DNA from: Deltaproteobacteria bacterium
Lineage (GTDB): Bacteria; Myxococcota_A; Polyangia; Polyangiales; B10-G4
Length of the DNA: 39,242 nt
Assembly: GCA_003647065.1 (NCBI GenBank)
Contig: QMMC01000008.1
Coordinates: forward strand, 1-39,242
Direction: 5' to 3'
Part shown: one piece after another, positions 1 through 9,712 of the stretch
Layout: each line of letters begins with the position of its first letter
Numbering within the stretch: the stretch's first letter is position 1
Translations under genes and position numbers: made by a program
Notes under the pieces: generated by a model
What the model was told of the DNA's origin: nothing
What the model saw: only the letters and a program-made list of their open reading frames with translations
Database searches by the model: none

Positions 1-1433
1 AGATCGTCATGGGCTTCCTGGAGGTCTCGATGGATGGCGATGGACCCGTCGCGACCGAGGGCCATGTCATCTACGCTGCCGAGCAATCGAGTGACCGCTT
101 GCCAGAACGGCACGTGGGTGAGCTCGAGGCGGCGGAACACGCCCACCCGAGATCCTTCGGTACGACGCCGAGCAGCGCGCAGGAGCCGACCCAGGTCTCG
201 CCCGTCGTTGGGAAAGACGCCAATACCCACGATGGGTTGGAATCCGCCGAGGTCCGCGAGGCCCGCGAGCCGATTGCAGATACGCCGCCGGCAGGCGAGG
301 GCGCCGAGGAGGCCCGTCTCGGGCAGGAGCACATAGAGTTCGTCATCCTCGACCCGAGCGACGACGTCGGAATCGCGCACCGCGTCGAGGAGGGCGTCGG
401 CGAGGCTGCGCCTCAAAGTGCGCATGTCTTCGATGCCGAGAAGCCGGCGCCCGTCTTCGAGGCCATCGAGGCTGACCGTGAGCAGGCTGAAGCGCCGCCC
501 GTGGCGGGCCGCGCGGTCGATCTCCCGACCGGCCGCATCACCAAAATATGCAAAGGTGTAGGCGCTCGTATCCGGGTCCTTGATGCCTGCTCGGGCGATG
601 GCTTCTACCTTGCGTGCCGCGGAGAAGGCTGCCGTCGCAAGGCCGGCGACCACCTCGAGGGCCCCCTTGGCTGCGTCGTCGACGGCGCCCACACCCGCGA
701 GTTCGACGATGGCGAAGAGGTCCGCGCCGCCCATGGCGTTGAGCTGAATGCTGCCCGCGCGCTCTTGCACGGAGAGCGTCGGATCGATGTGGGCCAGGTC
801 TTCGGCGTCGAGCATGGCCGGCGTGGCCGCAGGATCTCCGCTCGTGGCAACGCGCAGGTAGCGCACCGCCGCCGGAAGCTCCGGGAGGTAGACAGCGCTA
901 GCCGTCGCTTCCACCTCGGCGGCGCAAGCGTCGAGCACACCTTGGGCAACCGCCGAGGCGTCCGTTTCGGCGACGAAGGCGGCGCAGCGCGCGTAGGTGG
1001 CGTTACGTCGCTCGGACCCCTCTCGCTCACGGGCGAGGCGCTCACGCTCACGGATGAGCATGCGTCGCTCGCGGGCACGGTCGACCGTGACCATGAGCCC
1101 ATCGCCGGTCAGCGGCAGGACGACGGTGGCGAGCACGCCGAGAGCCATGGCGTGGCCGCTCTCTTCGAGCTCGCTCGGCTCGGCCATGACCAACACGTCG
1201 ACATCCCCGTGCAACGCTCGTAGGTGGTGCACCAACGCTAGGCCGTCACCCCGGGGAAGCGAGAGCGAAACCAGGGCGACGTGGAACGTTTCGGCCGCCA
1301 GCCGCGTCAAGGCCGCCGTGACCGACATGGCGATCTCCGCGTGGTCGCCGTGGTCGGTCAAGACGCGGGTGGCAAACTCCGCTTCGGCGTCGCTGGCCGC
1401 ACATACGAGCACCGATAGCGAGGGGCGTTGCAT
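1..1433 (-). CDS. Pseudo-receiver / GAF-like / degenerate GGDEF protein (3' end off window)
   Basis: Translating the minus strand from ATG at 1433 gives 477 codons with no stop before the window edge. Residues 6-120 have the length and pattern of a response-regulator receiver, but the phospho-acceptor Asp is Ser56 (in VSLSLP), the N-terminal acidic pair is absent, and the conserved Lys-Pro is Leu-Pro. Residues 120-145 are a charged helix and about 146-275 are GAF-like. Residues 285-435 follow the GGDEF fold: a lead-in helix, an LLTVSLDG strand, and the signature as EDDEL at 362-366. Both signalling ends therefore look catalytically dead, suggesting a scaffold or ligand sensor rather than a diguanylate cyclase. 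The start lies 2 bp after the dapF stop, so it is probably co-transcribed. A longer antisense frame overlaps it but lacks family features. The domain calls are by eye; the GAF assignment is the weakest. Confidence 0.8.
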   Translation of the reverse strand, partial: MQRPSLSVLVCAASDAEAEFATRVLTDHGDHAEIAMSVTAALTRLAAETFHVALVSLSLPRGDGLALVHHLRALHGDVDVLVMAEPSELEESGHAMALGVLATVVLPLTGDGLMVTVDRARERRMLIRERERLAREREGSERRNATYARCAAFVAETDASAVAQGVLDACAAEVEATASAVYLPELPAAVRYLRVATSGDPAATPAMLDAEDLAHIDPTLSVQERAGSIQLNAMGGADLFAIVELAGVGAVDDAAKGALEVVAGLATAAFSAARKVEAIARAGIKDPDTSAYTFAYFGDAAGREIDRAARHGRRFSLLTVSLDGLEDGRRLLGIEDMRTLRRSLADALLDAVRDSDVVARVEDDELYVLLPETGLLGALACRRRICNRLAGLADLGGFQPIVGIGVFPNDGRDLGRLLRAARRRTEGSRVGVFRRLELTHVPFWQAVTRLLGSVDDMALGRDGSIAIHRDLQEAHDD

Positions 1434-1435
1434 CG

Positions 1436-2281
1436 TCAATCGGCGCTCAGGGTACCCGTGAACACGCGCCGTGCGGGGCCCGTCATCGATACGCGCTCGG
1501 GTCGTGCCCCGACCTCGATGATCAGGGTGCCGCCGGGAAGGCGCACTTCAATTGGCGCCCCACGCTCGGCGCGTCCTGTTTCGACCGCCGCGACCGCGGC
1601 GGCGCAGGCGCCGGTCCCGCAAGCCCGGGTCCAGCCGACGCCCCGCTCGTAGACGGCGAGGTCCATATGCCCGGCTCCATGCACGGTCGCGAAACCCACG
1701 TTGACGCGCTCTGGAAAGCGGGGGTCTGCCTCGAGGCGAGGCCCGAGGGCCAGAGCGGAGTCACCCACTTCATCGAAGATGACCACGTGGGGATTGCCCA
1801 TCGATACGCAGGTGACCCGGAGGGTTTGTTCATCGACATCCCAGGGCGCGTCGATCACTTCCTTCGGCTCTGCCGTCTCGTCTGTCTTCTCGGGTCCCTC
1901 GGCAACCGAGACGGGCACCCGCGCAGCATCGAGGACAGGCACCGCCATCTGAACTTCGACGCGGCCGTCTGGAAGCACGCGGCATCGGTGAGGGCCGGCG
2001 TCGGTGTCGATGTCGAAGGCTTCCTCCGTGACCGTACCTCCGAGAGACAGATGCAACGCGACGCAGCGCAGGCCGTTGCCACACATCTCGGGACTGGAGC
2101 CGTCGGCGTTGATGACTCGCATGAACGGGCGACCGCCCCGAACCCCGGTGATGAGCACGCCATCGGCGCCGATGCCCAGGTGCCGATCGCACATGGCGAT
2201 GGCTCGGTCCCGGGGAACGTCCTCCTCGACGACGATGAAGTCGTTGCCGAGGCCCTCGTACTTCGTGAACGCGATGGTCAC
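1436..2281 (-). CDS. dapF: Diaminopimelate epimerase
   Basis: Converts LL-diaminopimelate to meso-diaminopimelate in the cytoplasm, the step before lysine and the peptidoglycan crosslinking residue. With GTG at 2281 the protein is 281 aa, normal for DapF, and begins with the typical KYEGLGNDFIV segment. The two catalytic cysteines are present: Cys67 in MCGNGLRC and Cys221 in RACGTGAC. GNPHVV near 162-167 is also a family motif. The frame stays open to 2395, but that extension overlaps the upstream transpeptidase gene and has no family similarity, so the GTG is preferred. It sits 10 bp after the L,D-transpeptidase gene and 2 bp before the pseudo-receiver gene, forming a cell-wall-themed operon. 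Confidence 0.95.
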   Translation of the reverse strand: MTIAFTKYEGLGNDFIVVEEDVPRDRAIAMCDRHLGIGADGVLITGVRGGRPFMRVINADGSSPEMCGNGLRCVALHLSLGGTVTEEAFDIDTDAGPHRCRVLPDGRVEVQMAVPVLDAARVPVSVAEGPEKTDETAEPKEVIDAPWDVDEQTLRVTCVSMGNPHVVIFDEVGDSALALGPRLEADPRFPERVNVGFATVHGAGHMDLAVYERGVGWTRACGTGACAAAVAAVETGRAERGAPIEVRLPGGTLIIEVGARPERVSMTGPARRVFTGTLSAD

Positions 2282-2291
2282 CGGCGGGAGT

Positions 2292-3539
2292 CTAACGCAC
2301 GCGGACGACAGTGCCCGGAGCGTCTTCCGTCGGCAAGATGGCGTACCAACCGCTGGGCAGCGCGGGCTCGGTGAACGAGAAGAGCCAGCGCGCATCGGTG
2401 GGCGAGAGGTTCACGCATCCGTGGCTGTGCCGTTGCCCGAAATCATCGTGCCAGAAGGCCGCATGAAAACCGTTCGACCCTTCGAAGTACTGGACCCAGG
2501 GCACGGCTTCGATCGAGTAGTTTCGCTCGACGTCGGTCCGCTCGAGGTCGTCCATGTCGCTCGTCGCGAGCTTCACCCAGACCCGAAAGGTGCCGCGGGG
2601 CGTATCGTGGGATGGACGGTTCCGCCCGGACGAGATGAGCGTAACGTAGACCGGGCGGTCCCCTTCGTAGGCGGTCATCACCTGCTCGTCGACATGCACG
2701 TCGATCCACCGCTCGTTCGGGCCGACCTCGGCGGGTCGCGGAGCAACGGTCGCGCGGCGCAGGTCGGCGCGACGCATGAACGTTCCGTCGACCAAACGCA
2801 CCATGCGCGGGCTGACCTCTTCGGCCACGTGCACGACGTCACGGCGGCCGAGGCGACGAAGCACCGGGCCCCGGGGTCGTGCATGTACCCGGGCTCCGTT
2901 TCGACGAACGAAGGCGACATCGAAAGGATCGTCTCGGTCGAGGGCGATCCCCTGAAACGTGCTGCCCCGGGCAAAGCGCAGATTGCTGGCTTCGACCCAG
3001 AGCCCCCGGCGGGTCTGAAAAAAGGTGAGCCCGGCGTGGCGAGTGCGCTGAAGCAGGACGAGGCCGAATCCTTCGCCGTAGGCCTCGACGTAGTCGTCCG
3101 CGTCGTGGTCGCTGGGGCGCTCGTAGGCGCGGGTGCCATCGAAGGCGACGAAGGCGTGGGTATTCGGGAGCAGCCCGTCGCCCTGGTGGGGGGGCTGATC
3201 CACGCCGCCGGCTGCGTCCGGAGAGAGTCGCACGTAGTGCTCACATACAAACGCCGAGGGGCCGGTCTCGACCCAAAAGCCCGTCGGACACCCGTTGCCG
3301 GCGAGGCGGCGGACGAGGGGCAGGCGGGTACCGAGGGCGACGGTCCCGCGCCGGGGAGATCCGGCGCGCGGCTCCCGATAGAGCACGGCGCCGTCGTCGA
3401 TGACGAGGACGGAACGGGCCCACGGGGGCGCGGGGACCGCCCCCTGGGCGGCGACCGGGGCAGGCATTGGCGACGCAACCCACACGAGTTGAAGGGCCAC
3501 CTCGATGGCGAGCAGAATGACGATCGGCTTTGCCCGCAC
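2292..3539 (-). CDS. L,D-transpeptidase (YkuD domain), exported
   Basis: A predicted exported enzyme that would crosslink meso-DAP residues in peptidoglycan or attach proteins to it. The C-terminal ~140 residues are a YkuD domain: it opens with IDVHVDEQ, contains TPRGTF, and has the catalytic SHGCVN motif about 40 residues from the C-terminus (Cys401 counted from the longest frame). The N-terminal half holds an SH3-like stretch (VLYREPRAGS...). I chose GTG at 3539 because it puts a good signal peptide first (RAKPIVILLAIEVAL, then a Pro/Ala-rich end). The frame is open to ATG at 3617 and no convincing ribosome site decides between them. dapF, which makes the DAP substrate, follows 10 bp downstream, a sensible functional pairing. 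Confidence 0.88.
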   Translation of the reverse strand: MRAKPIVILLAIEVALQLVWVASPMPAPVAAQGAVPAPPWARSVLVIDDGAVLYREPRAGSPRRGTVALGTRLPLVRRLAGNGCPTGFWVETGPSAFVCEHYVRLSPDAAGGVDQPPHQGDGLLPNTHAFVAFDGTRAYERPSDHDADDYVEAYGEGFGLVLLQRTRHAGLTFFQTRRGLWVEASNLRFARGSTFQGIALDRDDPFDVAFVRRNGARVHARPRGPVLRRLGRRDVVHVAEEVSPRMVRLVDGTFMRRADLRRATVAPRPAEVGPNERWIDVHVDEQVMTAYEGDRPVYVTLISSGRNRPSHDTPRGTFRVWVKLATSDMDDLERTDVERNYSIEAVPWVQYFEGSNGFHAAFWHDDFGQRHSHGCVNLSPTDARWLFSFTEPALPSGWYAILPTEDAPGTVVRVR

Positions 3540-3733
3540 GTCGCCATGATGGCCCGTGGCGCCGCCACCGCGCAAAGAACGCTCCCCCCAGCGCATGGGT
3601 GCGCCAGAGCGTCCCACGCAAGACTTGCCCTGATCGCCAAAGGAGCCCGCTGGCGAGAAGCCATTTCAGTAGTGATCTCGCCGGTGGGGCGATGTCGCCA
3701 AGAGTGGGCGACCACTTGCAGTAACCCACAACC

Positions 3734-4150
3734 ATGATGACCCCCCTCCCCCGACTCCTCCCCCTCACCCAAGGGATCGAAGAAACCGACGAAAGCTCAG
3801 AAAACGAAGCGCAGAACGAGTTCGATGAGGTCAGCGGCGTTCGGCCGATCCTGCGCCTCGTCCCTCGAAGCGTCCCCGACGACGTCCCGGACCTCACGCG
3901 GTGGGCGCGGCTGCTTCCGCCGGAGATTCTAGACCTCACGGAGTCGGCGCACCTGCTTCCCCCGGAGATCCCCGATCTCACGGAGTGGGCGCGGCTCCTT
4001 TCTCCGGAGACCCCCGACTACGCCGAGTTCGTCACACTACTGAGCGTCTGGCCGGAGATCCCCGTCGCGGCGATAGAGACCTGCGCCGAGACCACGGAGT
4101 GTCTCGCCTTCGTGCATGCGCAACTCGAGGAGATGTTGCTAGCGGCCTGA
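3734..4150 (+). CDS. Small acidic repeat protein, unknown function
   Basis: A 138-aa predicted protein with no family I recognise. Codon third positions are overwhelmingly G/C, as in the other genes here, which supports coding despite the absence of a Shine-Dalgarno. Residues about 51-106 consist of four consecutive 14-residue units of the form PDLTxWARLLxPEI (DNA period 42 bp), the last one diverged and two residues longer. The N-terminal part is rich in Glu/Asp/Asn. There is no signal peptide or membrane segment. It is convergent with the lipoprotein gene ending at 4181. The regular amphipathic spacing suggests short helical repeats, perhaps for protein binding; that is inference. Confidence 0.6.
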   Translation: MMTPLPRLLPLTQGIEETDESSENEAQNEFDEVSGVRPILRLVPRSVPDDVPDLTRWARLLPPEILDLTESAHLLPPEIPDLTEWARLLSPETPDYAEFVTLLSVWPEIPVAAIETCAETTECLAFVHAQLEEMLLAA

Positions 4151-4172
4151 GCGAGTTCGCGGCGCTCAGCCG
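4143..4172. terminator. Possible bidirectional hairpin between convergent genes
   Basis: A 7-bp stem (CTGAGCG/CGCTCAG) extends by three more pairs after one bulged C, with a 9-nt loop. It spans the end of the 3734-4150 gene and lies just past the stop of the minus-strand gene at 4181. There is no clear T-tract on either side, so termination is only suggested by position. Confidence 0.35.
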
Positions 4173-4180
4173 GACAGCCT

Positions 4181-5608
4181 CTATTCCTCGAGGCACAAGA
4201 GACGGGTCGCGCTACAGCTCGTGCCACTCACACAGCCCGCCTGCGTGCTCCACGTTCGGATGCAGGCCGACGTCATCCCCACCGTCGTCGTCCAATCCTG
4301 ACAGGTGCTCGCGAGGGTCCCCGGCGAACCGAGCGTCGCCGCGCCAGAAAGAACGAGCCGAGAGAGGTGCGCGGCACCGGTCGCGTCGTAGACCGGTGAG
4401 ACATCGAGATCCGCAGCGGTCAGCCAGTCAGCTCGCGTCGGTAGGAGCGGCATCCCGTCGCTTCGAACCCATGGGAGACCCCCGGAGAAGCGGTCGATCC
4501 CCGCGGCGCCGTCGGTCGCGAGAAACGCGCCATAGGTTCCCGAGCGCCCCGCCGCTGTGGCCTCGGCCGCACACAAAACGTCGGCCGATGCAAGGCCACC
4601 GTCGGGCAACCAGGTACCGACGGTCACGAACGCGCCACGTCCCACGGTGGGCGACGGCGAAATAGCAACCGTCTTACCAACTTCGGCGCAAACGAATCTG
4701 AAGCTCTGATCGCACGTGACCCCACCTCCCCCGGATTGAAACGACCAGCCGCGATCCGCATTCTGAATGTGACCCGTCACCATCGCCGAGTTCGTCGTGA
4801 AGTCCGCACACAGGTCAGTCGGAGCACCACGATTGAGCCCCCAGATGTCAGCGGCACCCACGTCGACCCCGTACTCATCGAGGCGCACCGGATACCAAAG
4901 GGCAAAGCTCAAGCTCTGGTCCGCGACCGGTGCATCGTCCATGCGGATGAAGCCACGGGAACCCGAGAGACGACTGAATGACGTAATGGCGCTGGTCGAC
5001 AGCAAGGCAATCCACGAACCCGACAGCCCCGCCGCCGAGGCGAGGACCCCGCAATCGGCGTCGGCACCGGCGAGGCCGCCGAAGCTTCCGTCATGGGTCG
5101 TGGAACTGACGAAGATTCGGTTTGGGACCCGCGTGAAGCGCGCCTCGATCGTGGCATCGGAGGTCGCCGCGAAGCTGCACCGCGCCCGACCGGAGCAGGG
5201 ACCGGTACCCCATCCCTCGAACCACGAGCCCGCGCTCGCCGTGGACGTCACGGTCACCGTCGTCCCAACTGGAACATCCACCACGCAGACCGCACCGCAG
5301 CTGAGCCCCGGCGCACCCGAGTCAGCGACGACGGCGCCGACCCCGGCCCCGGTCCGGCTGACGGTGATTTGCACGGTCCGGCCGGCGTCGCGGGCATCGG
5401 ACGCCGCATCGACGATGCGAACACCCGTATCGCCCCCTCCGTCGCCGGGGCCCACGTCGCCGGGGCCCACGTCCCCCGAGGCGACGTCAGCGCCCGTATC
5501 CACGATCGCGCCATCGGGGCCAGGTAGGTCTTCGAAATCGACGCGGCCACAGGAGCACGTGAGCAAAACCACCCACGCGACACAAACGAGCGCGACATGA
5601 CCCCGCAT
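4181..5608 (-). CDS. Lipoprotein with InlB B-like repeat and two DUF1554-like domains
   Basis: A 475-aa predicted surface or periplasmic lipoprotein. The N-terminus is a signal peptide ending in a lipobox (LLTCSC). A Gly/Asp/Pro linker with two perfect 15-bp copies (VGPGD units) follows. Residues about 78-158 resemble the divergent InlB B-repeat (VTVTSTASAGSWFEGWGT, with paired cysteines). The next ~150 residues start RIFVSSTTHDGSFGGLAGADADC, the typical opening of DUF1554/endostatin-like domains known from Leptospira lipoproteins. A second, more diverged copy fills the C-terminal ~165 residues. Cysteines recur at matching places, suggesting disulfides. The function is unknown; binding to a surface or matrix ligand is a guess from the domains. 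Confidence 0.85.
   Translation of the reverse strand: MRGHVALVCVAWVVLLTCSCGRVDFEDLPGPDGAIVDTGADVASGDVGPGDVGPGDGGGDTGVRIVDAASDARDAGRTVQITVSRTGAGVGAVVADSGAPGLSCGAVCVVDVPVGTTVTVTSTASAGSWFEGWGTGPCSGRARCSFAATSDATIEARFTRVPNRIFVSSTTHDGSFGGLAGADADCGVLASAAGLSGSWIALLSTSAITSFSRLSGSRGFIRMDDAPVADQSLSFALWYPVRLDEYGVDVGAADIWGLNRGAPTDLCADFTTNSAMVTGHIQNADRGWSFQSGGGGVTCDQSFRFVCAEVGKTVAISPSPTVGRGAFVTVGTWLPDGGLASADVLCAAEATAAGRSGTYGAFLATDGAAGIDRFSGGLPWVRSDGMPLLPTRADWLTAADLDVSPVYDATGAAHLSRLVLSGAATLGSPGTLASTCQDWTTTVGMTSACIRTWSTQAGCVSGTSCSATRLLCLEE
5441..5470. repeat. 15-bp tandem duplication in lipoprotein linker
   Basis: Two perfect adjacent copies of GTCGCCGGGGCCCAC, in frame with the lipoprotein gene and encoding VGPGD twice. 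One of several short in-frame tandem duplications in the window. Confidence 0.95.
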
Positions 5609-5669
5609 GGCCGAATGGTAACACCTGGCGACGCGAAGCGGTTCTAGTCTGCCAGCCGGGAGAGCGGCG

Positions 5670-7037
<1,368 letters not shown>

Positions 7038-7054
7038 TGAACCGGATTCTTCGC

Positions 7055-7726
7055 TCACGCCGCGTCCCTTCGGAGCGCCTCGATGGCGCGCCCGTAATCC
7101 TCTGAGCCGAAAATAGCACTGCCCGCGACCAACATGTCGGCGCCGGCCTCGACGACCCGCTTCATGACGCCGGGCTTCACTCCACCATCGATCTCGAGGG
7201 TAATGTCGAGGCCCGCATCGTCGATCATCTTTCGCAAACGCGCGATCTTCGGCAGAACGGCCTGGATGAAAGCCTGACCGCCAAAGCCGGGGTTGACGCT
7301 CATGACCAGGATCAGGTCGAGCTGGTCGAGCACGTAGCGGACCTCTTCCTCGGAGGTATGCGGATTCAACGCCACCCCGGCCTTCTTCCCGAGGCCACGA
7401 ATCTGCTGGAGGGTTCGATGGAGGTGCGGCGAGGCCTCGACGTGCACCGTGATGATGTCCGCGCCGGCTTCGGCGAAGAGCGGCACGAATTTCTCTGGCT
7501 CGACCATCATGAGGTGGCAATCGAGGGGCAGGTCGGTGGTTCGGCGAAGGTCCTTCACCACCTTGGGCCCGAGGGTCAGGTTGGGAACGAAGCGCCCATC
7601 CATGACATCCACGTGGATCCAGTCCGCCCCAGCCTCGGCGACGGACGCAACCTCGGCACCGAGCCGGCCGAAGTCGGCGGAGAGGATCGAGGGGGCGATT
7701 CGGGGAGATCGCGGAGATCGCGGCAC
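7055..7726 (-). CDS. rpe: Ribulose-phosphate 3-epimerase
   Basis: Interconverts ribulose 5-phosphate and xylulose 5-phosphate in the pentose phosphate pathway. Family motifs appear in order: APSILSADF, HVDVMDGRFVPN, the catalytic-site CHLMMVEPE, MSVNPGFGGQ and the phosphate-binding EIDGGV. GTG at 7726 gives 223 aa, the usual size. The frame stays open to an ATG at 7879, but that would overlap the start of the divergent kinase gene and add ~50 residues not found in the family. Neither start has a strong ribosome site. Just inside the chosen start, a 9-bp tandem duplication (7704-7721) encodes RSPRSPR. The sigma54 activator gene follows 17 bp downstream. Confidence 0.93.
   Translation of the reverse strand: MPRSPRSPRIAPSILSADFGRLGAEVASVAEAGADWIHVDVMDGRFVPNLTLGPKVVKDLRRTTDLPLDCHLMMVEPEKFVPLFAEAGADIITVHVEASPHLHRTLQQIRGLGKKAGVALNPHTSEEEVRYVLDQLDLILVMSVNPGFGGQAFIQAVLPKIARLRKMIDDAGLDITLEIDGGVKPGVMKRVVEAGADMLVAGSAIFGSEDYGRAIEALRRDAA
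7704..7721. repeat. 9-bp tandem duplication at rpe N-terminus
   Basis: Two adjacent copies of GGAGATCGC, giving the RSPRSPR segment immediately before the conserved start of the epimerase fold. Confidence 0.9.
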
Positions 7727-7797
7727 GAAGGCAGTCAACCGGGACCCCAACGGGGTGTCAAGGGCAGCTGACCACCAGAGCGAAATACCCCGAATGC

Positions 7798-7826
7798 TTG
7801 ACGCTTTCGCCTGACCCACCCACAAT
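7798..7826 (+). promoter_or_regulatory. Candidate sigma70-type promoter for the Ser/Thr kinase gene
   Basis: TTGACG (7798-7803), 17 nt, then CACAAT (7821-7826) lies in the 151-bp divergent gap, about 50 bp upstream of the kinase ATG at 7878. It matches the consensus at 5/6 and 4/6 positions with ideal spacing. Prediction by eye only. Confidence 0.4.
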
Positions 7827-7877
7827 CCTAGGCCGTCGGGAGCGGATAGTTCACCCCTCCCGCGCAACGCAGCATTC

Positions 7878-9395
7878 ATGGCCGATCAGCGATACGTCGT
7901 CATCGACCGCCTCGAAGCGGGAGGCATGGCCGAAGTCTTTCGGGGCGAGTCGCAAAGCGTCCAGGGCTTCAAGAAGCAGGTCGCGATCAAGCGCGTCCTG
8001 CCGCACCTCGCGCAGAACCCGAACTTCATCTCGATGTTCCTGGACGAGGCCCGCCTCGGGGCGCGGCTGACCCACGCGAACATCGTCTCCGTCTTCGACA
8101 TCGGCGCGGCGGACAACACCTACTTCATCGTGATGGAGTTCATCGACGGGGCGAACCTCAAGTCGGTGATCGAGGGCCTACGCAAGCAGGGACGCCGGTT
8201 CCCGATGAACGCGGCCATCTACGTCTGCATCGAGGCCTGCCGCGGGCTGAACTACGCCCACGAGACCCTCGACGACGACGGCGAGCCGCTCCACATCGTC
8301 CACCGCGACGTATCCCCGCCCAACATCCTGGTCTCCAAGCGCGGCGAGGTGAAGCTCACCGACTTCGGCCTGGCCAAGGCGTCGACGCAGCTCGAGAAGA
8401 CCGACCCCGGAGTGGTAAAGGGCAAGTTCAGCTACCTCTCGCCGGAAGCAGCGACCGGCCAGCCCGTCGATGCCCGAGCCGACATCTTCGCCCTCGGCAT
8501 CGTGCTCTGGGAAATGCTCGCCGGGCGCCGACTCTTCCTCGGAGAGACCGACTACCAAACGGTGAAGCTGGTCCAGCAGGCCAACATTCCGAGCCTCGTG
8601 CGGCTCAACCCCGAGGTCGACGAAGAGTTCGAGCAGGTGCTGCTCAAGGCGCTGACCCGCGACCCGGCGGACCGCTACACGTCATGCCGCGATTTCGGCG
8701 ATGCCCTGACGGGGTACATCTTCGGCCACCAGATGAAGGTGACGGCGTACGACATCGCCGCCCTATTGAAGTCGGTCGACGCGAAGAAGCCGCGGAAGTC
8801 TCAAGACCAGTCGATTATCGATCGCCTGATCCAGGACGAACTGCTCTCGTTCACGTCCCTCGACGACATGCAAGACCCCCTCAACCCCGGGGCCCAACCG
8901 CTCTCCCCGGATGACGTCGTCGGCGCCCAGCCCCTCGACATCGGCGCGTTCGAAAACCCGGCAGACTGGTTCGCCGACGACGACGAAGTCGGCGACGCCC
9001 TCGAAGAGCACGGTCAATCGGTAGGCATCGGCTCCGAGCCGGGGTGGCGGGAGTCCGGGGCCATCGACGAAGGGTCCGAGCTCGCCCAGCTCCTCGAAGG
9101 AGGAGACACGGGGAAGTTGCCGAAGGTCGAACCGGCGCCGCTCCCGGAGGAGCCGGCTCTGCCGCCACCAGTCGACCCGATCGAGGCCGAGCCCATCCCG
9201 TCCGAACCCCGAGTCGAAAAAGCACCGCGCATCGACCCGAGCGCCAAGCACACCCTGCCTCCGCCCGAGTCGGCGAGGCCCCCGGCACCGGACGAAGGTG
9301 GCGGCGGCAAGGGCATGCTCTGGGCCGCCCTCATCATCATCGTCCTCGCCGGCGGCGCCGCGGCCGCCTGGTTCGGCGGATACATCCCCCACTAA
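7878..9395 (+). CDS. Hanks-type Ser/Thr protein kinase with C-terminal membrane anchor
   Basis: A 505-aa kinase. The domain (residues ~5-290) has invariant Lys38 (VAIKR), catalytic HRD with Asp144, DFG at 162-164 and SPE in the activation segment; the Gly loop is EAGGMAEVF, with Ala in place of the first Gly. Residues ~300-475 are an acidic and Pro/Glu-rich linker. A single hydrophobic segment (~479-502, AALIIIVLAGGAAAAWF) ends the protein three residues before its C-terminus. The kinase is thus tail-anchored facing the cytoplasm, with no extracytoplasmic sensor, unlike classic PASTA kinases. It is divergent from rpe and the FHA activator gene; the FHA protein would be a natural reader of its phosphorylation, which is inference. 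Confidence 0.95.
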   Translation: MADQRYVVIDRLEAGGMAEVFRGESQSVQGFKKQVAIKRVLPHLAQNPNFISMFLDEARLGARLTHANIVSVFDIGAADNTYFIVMEFIDGANLKSVIEGLRKQGRRFPMNAAIYVCIEACRGLNYAHETLDDDGEPLHIVHRDVSPPNILVSKRGEVKLTDFGLAKASTQLEKTDPGVVKGKFSYLSPEAATGQPVDARADIFALGIVLWEMLAGRRLFLGETDYQTVKLVQQANIPSLVRLNPEVDEEFEQVLLKALTRDPADRYTSCRDFGDALTGYIFGHQMKVTAYDIAALLKSVDAKKPRKSQDQSIIDRLIQDELLSFTSLDDMQDPLNPGAQPLSPDDVVGAQPLDIGAFENPADWFADDDEVGDALEEHGQSVGIGSEPGWRESGAIDEGSELAQLLEGGDTGKLPKVEPAPLPEEPALPPPVDPIEAEPIPSEPRVEKAPRIDPSAKHTLPPPESARPPAPDEGGGGKGMLWAALIIIVLAGGAAAAWFGGYIPH

Positions 9396-9712
9396 AGAGC
9401 ACCGGCTGGGTCGCGATACCCGGCGGTCGACAAGGGCGAAAGGGCGACGTCAGTCGACCGGAGCCGGATTGACAACCGGATCTGGCCTCGCTCGCTGCGC
9501 TGCCTGCTCACCTATGAAGATAGGCTCCGCCCGCGCGAGGAACCGAGACCACCTCGCTTGGGTCTCACGACCCATCCGATACTCTTTGGCACACACGCTT
9601 GGCGTTGTGCTCGAGCCTCGCGGGGATGCCGGGCACGGTGGGCCCAATTGGGATGAAAGTGAAACGGCCGCCGGGTGGCGGCCGCTTCAGCGCGACGTCG
9701 GCGCTGAGATGG
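9396..9712. other. Intergenic region without a recognisable gene
   Basis: This lies between the ends of the kinase gene (plus) and the lipoprotein gene (minus). It contains the terminator hairpin at 9661-9688, a small CCTAT-GAAG-ATAGG hairpin at 9511-9524, and a 6-bp GAGACC/GGTCTC inverted repeat at 9545-9566 that might help end kinase transcription but lacks a T-tract. I see no protein or RNA gene. Confidence 0.6.
9661..9688 (-). terminator. Intrinsic terminator of the duplicated-domain lipoprotein gene
   Basis: A 12-bp stem (8 perfect GC-rich pairs CGGCCGCC/GGCGGCCG plus an A/T-containing base with one G-T pair) closes a 4-nt loop. On the minus strand it starts ~25 bp past the stop at 9713 and is followed by a T-rich stretch (TTTCACTTTC). 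This is the best terminator in the window. Confidence 0.8.

Noticed and set aside
9-1223. Long plus-strand open frame (404 codons)
   Set aside because: It is antisense to the pseudo-receiver/GGDEF-like gene, which has recognisable domains and follows dapF by 2 bp.
9545-9566. GAGACC/GGTCTC hairpin as kinase-gene terminator
   Set aside because: Short stem, 10-nt loop and no T-tract.
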